Positions 6,500 through 10,161 of a stretch of 10,161 bases of DNA are shown in pieces. The stretch comes from an uncultured Collinsella sp. (GTDB lineage: Bacteria; Actinomycetota; Coriobacteriia; Coriobacteriales; Coriobacteriaceae), in assembly GCA_958407555.1 (NCBI GenBank), contig CATYJC010000061.1:1-10161 (forward strand). Reading direction: 5' to 3'. The stretch's first letter is position 1. Every line of letters begins with the position of its first letter. The notes under the pieces were generated by a model, which saw nothing but the letters and a program-made list of their open reading frames with translations, was not told where the DNA came from and did not search any database. Both the position numbers and the translations under genes were made by a program.

Positions 6500-7882
6500 T
6501 TACTTAAGCTCGGGCCAGTAACCCTTGTTGGCCTCGATCATGTCGTCGAGAACCTCCTTGGCGACCTTCATCGACGGCACGGTCTTGTTGAGCGTAAAGG
6601 CCTTAAGCGCCTTCTCGTACGAACCCTCGATCGTAGCCTCGACAATGAGCTTCTCGGAGTTCAGCTGCTGCATCATGAGGCCCTGCTGGAACAGCGGAAT
6701 GTTGTCGCGGCTGATGACCTCGGGGCCGTTCTTGCCAATGTAGGCAGGCAGCTCGACCATAGCGTCGTAGGGCATGTTGGGGATGGCGCCCTTGTTCTCG
6801 CAAATGACCAGGAAGCGCTGCTTGGTGTCGTTCTTCAGAGCGATAGCCAGATCGGCAATCCAGTCGCCGTGGCTGCCCGCATAGAACGTGCTCTCGTCGA
6901 TCTCGCCCGTCTTCTCGTAATGGTCGATACCATCAAAGAGGTTCTTCTCACGCGTCTCCTCAACCTCGTTAGCACGGGTGCGCTCGGGGTTGGAGTGCTC
7001 GACGAACTCCTTCTGCTGCAGGTAGTAGTTCAGATACGTGTTGGGCAGGTACTCCGGGAAGCACTCCATGATCTCGTACTCGCCCTTCCAGACGTAGTAC
7101 CAGCTGCCCTTGGTGTGGCGGTTCTGCTCGGGGTGCTCGTCGACGGCCTCCTCGGGCTTCTTTGCCATGAGCGAGCCCATGCCCTTGAGGTAAGAGTCGG
7201 GCAGCAGAATCTCATGCTCCTTGATGTACTCGCGCAGCTGCGGGAGCACCTCCTCGCCCTTGTGGCGGATCGAGGTGAACCAACCAAAGTGGTTGAGGCC
7301 AAAGTAATCGTACTCGACATCCTTCTTGTCGATATCGAGCGCGGCGCAAACCACGTCGATGATCGCGATCGGCATGTCGCAGATGTTGATGATACGAGCG
7401 TTGGGACGCAGCACGCGGCAGCCCTCGGAGACGATGGCGGCAGGGTTGGAGTAGTTGAGAATCCAGTAGTCCTTCTTGGCGTACTTCTCAACGTCATCGA
7501 TCAGCTCGACCATGGGGAAGATGGTGCGCATGCCGTAGGCAAGGCCGCCGCAACCGCAAGTCTCCTGACCCACGCAGCCGTGACGCAGCGGAATCTTCTC
7601 GTCCTGCTCGCGCATGGCGTAGCCGCCCACGCGCATCTGGGCAAACACGAAGCTCGCGTCGGTAAAAGCCGTCTTTTTGTCGGTGGTCACCGTGAGCTTG
7701 ATGTCCAGGCCGAGGTCCTCGTGCAAAATCCAGTCCACGAGCACGCCGATCTTGCGCTGGCGCTCCTCGTTGATGTCGTACAGACGAATCTCGTCAACGT
7801 CGAGCTCGTCCTTGCGCAGGGCGATGGACTTGACGATGCCGGGGGTAAAGGTGGATCCGCCACCACACAGAGTAATGATCAT
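6500..7882 (-). CDS. glvA: 6-phospho-alpha-glucosidase, glycoside hydrolase family 4
   Basis: This 460-residue cytoplasmic enzyme hydrolyses maltose-6-phosphate-type sugars to glucose and glucose-6-phosphate, by the NAD- and divalent-metal-dependent redox mechanism of family GH4. The N-terminal nucleotide-binding motif is CGGGSTFTPGIV (6-17). GQETCGCGGLAYGMRT (105-120) and ILNYSNPAA (141-149) are family landmarks. Metal and catalytic residues are Cys168 and Asp169 in CDMP (168-171) and His198 in GLNHFG; the probable catalytic base is Tyr283 in PNTYLNYY. The CDMP signature marks the alpha-specific GlvA/MalA/MalH branch, whereas 6-phospho-beta-glucosidases carry CN-x-P there. Length and sequence follow Bacillus GlvA closely along the whole chain. 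The ATG at 7882 lies 3 nt after the stop of the PTS gene and uses an AAGGAG inside that gene's last codons, so the pair is co-expressed. Exact disaccharide range is not predictable. Confidence 0.93.
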   Translation of the reverse strand: MIITLCGGGSTFTPGIVKSIALRKDELDVDEIRLYDINEERQRKIGVLVDWILHEDLGLDIKLTVTTDKKTAFTDASFVFAQMRVGGYAMREQDEKIPLRHGCVGQETCGCGGLAYGMRTIFPMVELIDDVEKYAKKDYWILNYSNPAAIVSEGCRVLRPNARIINICDMPIAIIDVVCAALDIDKKDVEYDYFGLNHFGWFTSIRHKGEEVLPQLREYIKEHEILLPDSYLKGMGSLMAKKPEEAVDEHPEQNRHTKGSWYYVWKGEYEIMECFPEYLPNTYLNYYLQQKEFVEHSNPERTRANEVEETREKNLFDGIDHYEKTGEIDESTFYAGSHGDWIADLAIALKNDTKQRFLVICENKGAIPNMPYDAMVELPAYIGKNGPEVISRDNIPLFQQGLMMQQLNSEKLIVEATIEGSYEKALKAFTLNKTVPSMKVAKEVLDDMIEANKGYWPELK

Positions 7883-7885
7883 TGT

Positions 7886-9502
7886 TTACTGCTCCTTCTC
7901 AATTGCGTTTTCGACCTTGTCGCGCATCTCGGCGACCTTCATGCCAAAGATGATCTGGATATTATTGCCGTTGCGGTTGATGCCGCTGTTGGGCACGTGG
8001 TTGATGAGGTCCTCATTGATGAGGTCCGGGTTCTTAACGTTCACGCGGAGACGCGTAAAGCAGTTCTCGAGCTCCTCGATGTTGTCCTTGCCACCAAGAC
8101 CTGCGACCAGGTCGGCAATACCTGCATCGACGCCCTCTGCGGGAGCCGCGGCAACAGCGCCCTGCTTCACCGCGACAGACGCGGCGGCCTCGCCCTCGGC
8201 AACGGACTCGGCGAGCTCGGACTCCTCCTCGCGACCAGGCGTGTGGAGGTTGAGCTTCTTAATAAGGAAGGTGAAGAGGAAGAAGTACAGAGCGGCGTTG
8301 ACGACTCCAAGCACCAGCATAACCGGCCAGTTGGTCTTGTCGACACCGAGGACCAGGTTGGAAACCACGATGTTGATGATGCCGCCTGCAGTCGAAGCGG
8401 GCACGGAGAGGACCTTGAGCAGGACCAGGAAGATGCCGGAAAGAACCGAGTGAACAACAAAGAGCACGGGAGCGGCAAAGACAAAGAGGAAGTCCATGGG
8501 CTCGGTGACACAGGAGAGCACGGCGGTGATGATCAGCGGGATGATAACGGCCTTGGTCTTATCCTTGTTCCCCTTGTAAGCGGTGACGATAAAGGCGAGA
8601 CCGATACCGATGTAGGGCCACAGGTTGTTGAAGGTGTAGCTGTTGAAATAGGTGCTATCGGAGAAGGGCTGGCCCGTCATTGCCATCTCGGCAACACGGA
8701 TGGGATAGGCGCCGGCGATAACCTGATCGCCCAGCGTAAGGGTGCCACCCACATCGGAGAACTGGAACGGGGTGTAGATGAGGTGGTGCAGACCGGTGGG
8801 AACGAGCAGCTTGTTGAGCATGCCGTAGATAAACAGACCGATGTTGCCCGACTCCTTAATGATGCCGGCAACGGAGGAGATGGCGCCCTGAACCGGAGGC
8901 CAAACGATGCAGAAGCCAGCGCCCATGATCCAGGAGATGATGATCATAATCAGGAACGGGAAGCGAACGCCCGAGAACATCGAAAGGGCAATGGGGAACT
9001 GCTTGTTCGAGTACTTGTTGAACACGGCACCGGTGATGCAACCGAGAATGATGCCGCCAAACACGCCAGTATCGAGTACCTGGATGCCCATAACGGTGGC
9101 CTGGCCGGTTCCGGTAAGACCGAGCATGCCGCTCGCATCGGCAAGAGAGCCGGTGGCGTTGAGCACGATGTTGTTAGCCTGCAGGAACAGGAAGAACGAC
9201 ATCAGGGCGATCAGCGAAGCATGACCCTTGTTCTTCTTTGCCATGGCGCCGGCGATGCCCACGCAGAACAGAATCGAGAGGTTGTTGATGATAAACATCA
9301 GCGACTGATAGACAACGGCGCCCACAAGCTGGAACGGACCGGAGCCCAGTACGGGGACCAAAGCGCAGATGGTCTTGTTGGTCAGAATAATGCCCACGAT
9401 GAGCAGGATGCCGGCAACCGAGAGATACATCATCGGCTGGACGATCGACTTCGCGAACACCTCCAACGGCGCTTTGAAATTGAACTTCTTTTTTGCGGTC
9501 AT
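7886..9502 (-). CDS. glvC: PTS alpha-glucoside EIICB permease
   Basis: This 538-residue membrane protein takes up and phosphorylates maltose-like disaccharides, delivering the 6-phosphate for the hydrolase encoded next. The EIIC part (about 1-420) has roughly ten hydrophobic segments and the conserved LVPTGLHHLIYTPF (233-246) and TEPMDFLF (333-340) sugar-site loops of the glucose superfamily. An Ala/Glu-rich linker (about 421-465) joins it to EIIB, whose phosphorylated Cys481 sits in ENCFTRLRVNV (479-489). No EIIA domain is fused and none is encoded nearby, so a shared EIIA of the glucose type must act in trans. The start at 9502 is chosen for its strong ribosome site; 9 more in-frame codons upstream would overlap that site. 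The order IICB then GH4 is the same metabolic pair as in the Bacillus glv operon, which supports the alpha-glucoside call over glucose or beta-glucoside. Confidence 0.9.
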   Translation of the reverse strand: MTAKKKFNFKAPLEVFAKSIVQPMMYLSVAGILLIVGIILTNKTICALVPVLGSGPFQLVGAVVYQSLMFIINNLSILFCVGIAGAMAKKNKGHASLIALMSFFLFLQANNIVLNATGSLADASGMLGLTGTGQATVMGIQVLDTGVFGGIILGCITGAVFNKYSNKQFPIALSMFSGVRFPFLIMIIISWIMGAGFCIVWPPVQGAISSVAGIIKESGNIGLFIYGMLNKLLVPTGLHHLIYTPFQFSDVGGTLTLGDQVIAGAYPIRVAEMAMTGQPFSDSTYFNSYTFNNLWPYIGIGLAFIVTAYKGNKDKTKAVIIPLIITAVLSCVTEPMDFLFVFAAPVLFVVHSVLSGIFLVLLKVLSVPASTAGGIINIVVSNLVLGVDKTNWPVMLVLGVVNAALYFFLFTFLIKKLNLHTPGREEESELAESVAEGEAAASVAVKQGAVAAAPAEGVDAGIADLVAGLGGKDNIEELENCFTRLRVNVKNPDLINEDLINHVPNSGINRNGNNIQIIFGMKVAEMRDKVENAIEKEQ

Positions 9503-9509
9503 AGCGGTA

Positions 9510-9520
9510 CTCCCCTTCCT
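9510..9520 (-). promoter_or_regulatory. Shine-Dalgarno site setting the PTS permease start
   Basis: The minus strand reads AGGAAGGGGAG, ending 7 nt before the ATG at 9502. Its position rules out the alternative upstream start at 9529, which would place the site inside the coding region. Confidence 0.8.
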
Positions 9521-9541
9521 TTTCCGCAAATTAAGACAGAT

Positions 9542-9594
9542 GTGCCCTAGACAAGACCGTGAGCCTTGCCTTATATCAATCGATGTGTGGGCAC
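9542..9594 (-). promoter_or_regulatory. nested inverted repeats between antiterminator and PTS genes
   Basis: An outer 6-bp pair, GTGCCC (9542-9547) with GGGCAC (9589-9594), encloses an inner stem, 9550-9555 with 9565-9570, which is 6 bp in the RNA with one G-U and a 9-nt loop. They occupy most of the 99-nt gap. No U-run follows and no clear ribonucleic antiterminator sequence is visible, so a LicT-controlled terminator is not supported here. An mRNA-processing or stability element is possible. Confidence 0.3.
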
Positions 9595-9601
9595 GTTATG
9601 C

Positions 9602-10161
9602 CTAGAGACCAGGTTCTCCAAGCAGGTTAACAATGTGATATGCGAGATAACTCTTTTCGGCATCGGTAACGACAACGTTATAGATAGACGACAAGTGAGC
9701 GGCTATGGCGTCCGCGCACGAGAATGCACACGGATACGCCGTTTCATCGATTCGGAACAGCGCGTCTCCGTTGATTTGCCCGGCCGTAGGATCGAGCGCT
9801 CGCTGTGCGAAAAACTGCAGGTGACGAACGAAACGTTCGTAAGGCAGCGAGGTGTCATCGAGGGTCGTAGCATAGCGCTCAGAAACAATCGCGAGCACGT
9901 CGCGAACAAGCTGGACCGAAACAATCAGACGATCGGAGCGTTGCGGCATGGTGGCGTTGACGATATGCAGCGTAATGAAACCCTGCTCTTCTTCGCTCAT
10001 CTGGATGCCCATATACTCCTTGATAATCTGCAGCGCACGGCCCGCAAGCGCGTACTCCTTGCGATAGAACTGCTGGATCTCGAGTAGCAACGGATTCTCA
10101 CAGGGGACGCCCTTGCGCTCGCGCTCCAAAGCAAGGCTGATATGGTCTGCGAGAGCAATGA
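9602..10161 (-). CDS. LicT/BglG-family PRD transcription antiterminator, 5' part missing
   Basis: The last 186 codons of an RNA-binding antiterminator are present; the reading frame stays open to the window edge at 10161, so the N-terminal RNA-binding (CAT) domain lies outside. Two PTS regulation domains are visible. PRD1 begins before the edge and keeps its His in ADHISLALER (His codon 10142-10144) and a second in FITLHIVNA. PRD2 has them in RFVRHLQFFAQRAL and SYLAYHIVNLL. The gaps between the four histidines (59, 48 and 62 residues) equal those of Bacillus LicT His100, 159, 207 and 269, so all phosphorylation sites are kept. In this family PTS phosphorylation through EIIB silences one PRD and HPr activates the other, which controls whether a leader terminator is bypassed. 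It precedes the PTS genes by 99 nt with no terminator seen between, so it is probably the first gene of their operon. The local regulator role is inferred. Confidence 0.9.
   Translation of the reverse strand, partial: IALADHISLALERERKGVPCENPLLLEIQQFYRKEYALAGRALQIIKEYMGIQMSEEEQGFITLHIVNATMPQRSDRLIVSVQLVRDVLAIVSERYATTLDDTSLPYERFVRHLQFFAQRALDPTAGQINGDALFRIDETAYPCAFSCADAIAAHLSSIYNVVVTDAEKSYLAYHIVNLLGEPGL

Noticed and set aside
6476..9550. A 1024-codon open frame on the plus strand, antisense to both sugar genes
   Set aside because: It spans two well-recognised genes and their junction in the opposite direction, has a repetitive Val/Leu/Asp/His-rich composition and no family resemblance. Its openness follows from the codon bias of the real genes.
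9503..9601. A ribonucleic antiterminator target and terminator for the LicT-like protein
   Set aside because: I looked for the paired terminator stem with a U-run and the LicT-type target in this gap and did not find them. The target is more likely upstream of the regulator gene, outside the window.

Overview
The window looks like the chromosome of an anaerobic, fermentative, GC-rich Gram-positive bacterium. An actinobacterial gut anaerobe of the Coriobacteriia, such as Collinsella, fits best. This is an inference from the GC-rich coding style, purine-rich Shine-Dalgarno sites, the oxygen-sensitive [FeFe]-hydrogenase, the PTS alpha-glucoside genes and the LicT-type antiterminator. There is no 16S rRNA or other decisive marker. 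All seven recognised genes read leftwards on the minus strand. I see no tRNA, rRNA, insertion sequence or CRISPR array.

Right part (about 10161 to 6431): a sugar-utilisation operon. It opens with the C-terminal two thirds of a PRD-type antiterminator, cut by the window edge. Next comes a PTS EIICB permease of the alpha-glucoside (GlvC/MalB) type, then an NAD- and metal-dependent GH4 6-phospho-alpha-glucosidase (GlvA/MalA type). A strong 15-bp hairpin ends the unit. The permease imports and phosphorylates maltose-like disaccharides, the hydrolase splits the 6-phospho-disaccharide, and the antiterminator probably senses PTS phosphorylation. No EIIA is present, so it must come from elsewhere.

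Middle and left part (about 6412 to 165): a tightly packed four-gene operon with its own probable promoter and a leader with two hairpins. Gene 1 is a Fe-S flavoprotein joining a NuoF C-terminal cluster domain to a GltD-like NAD(P)H oxidoreductase. Gene 2, overlapping it by 7 nt, is an [FeFe]-hydrogenase with the full CpI-like set of clusters. Gene 3, after 2 nt, is a solute-binding lipoprotein of the NitT/TauT class. Gene 4, after 3 nt, is a single polypeptide fusing the matching ABC permease to a shortened ATPase. The first pair matches the known layout of glutamate-synthase-linked (group A2) hydrogenases. The transporter in the same transcript has no obvious hydrogenase role and is the most interesting point of the window.

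Far left (1 to 164): intergenic DNA, more AT-rich than the genes, with three 10-bp tandem repeats forming an operator-like dyad. It probably controls a gene outside the window.
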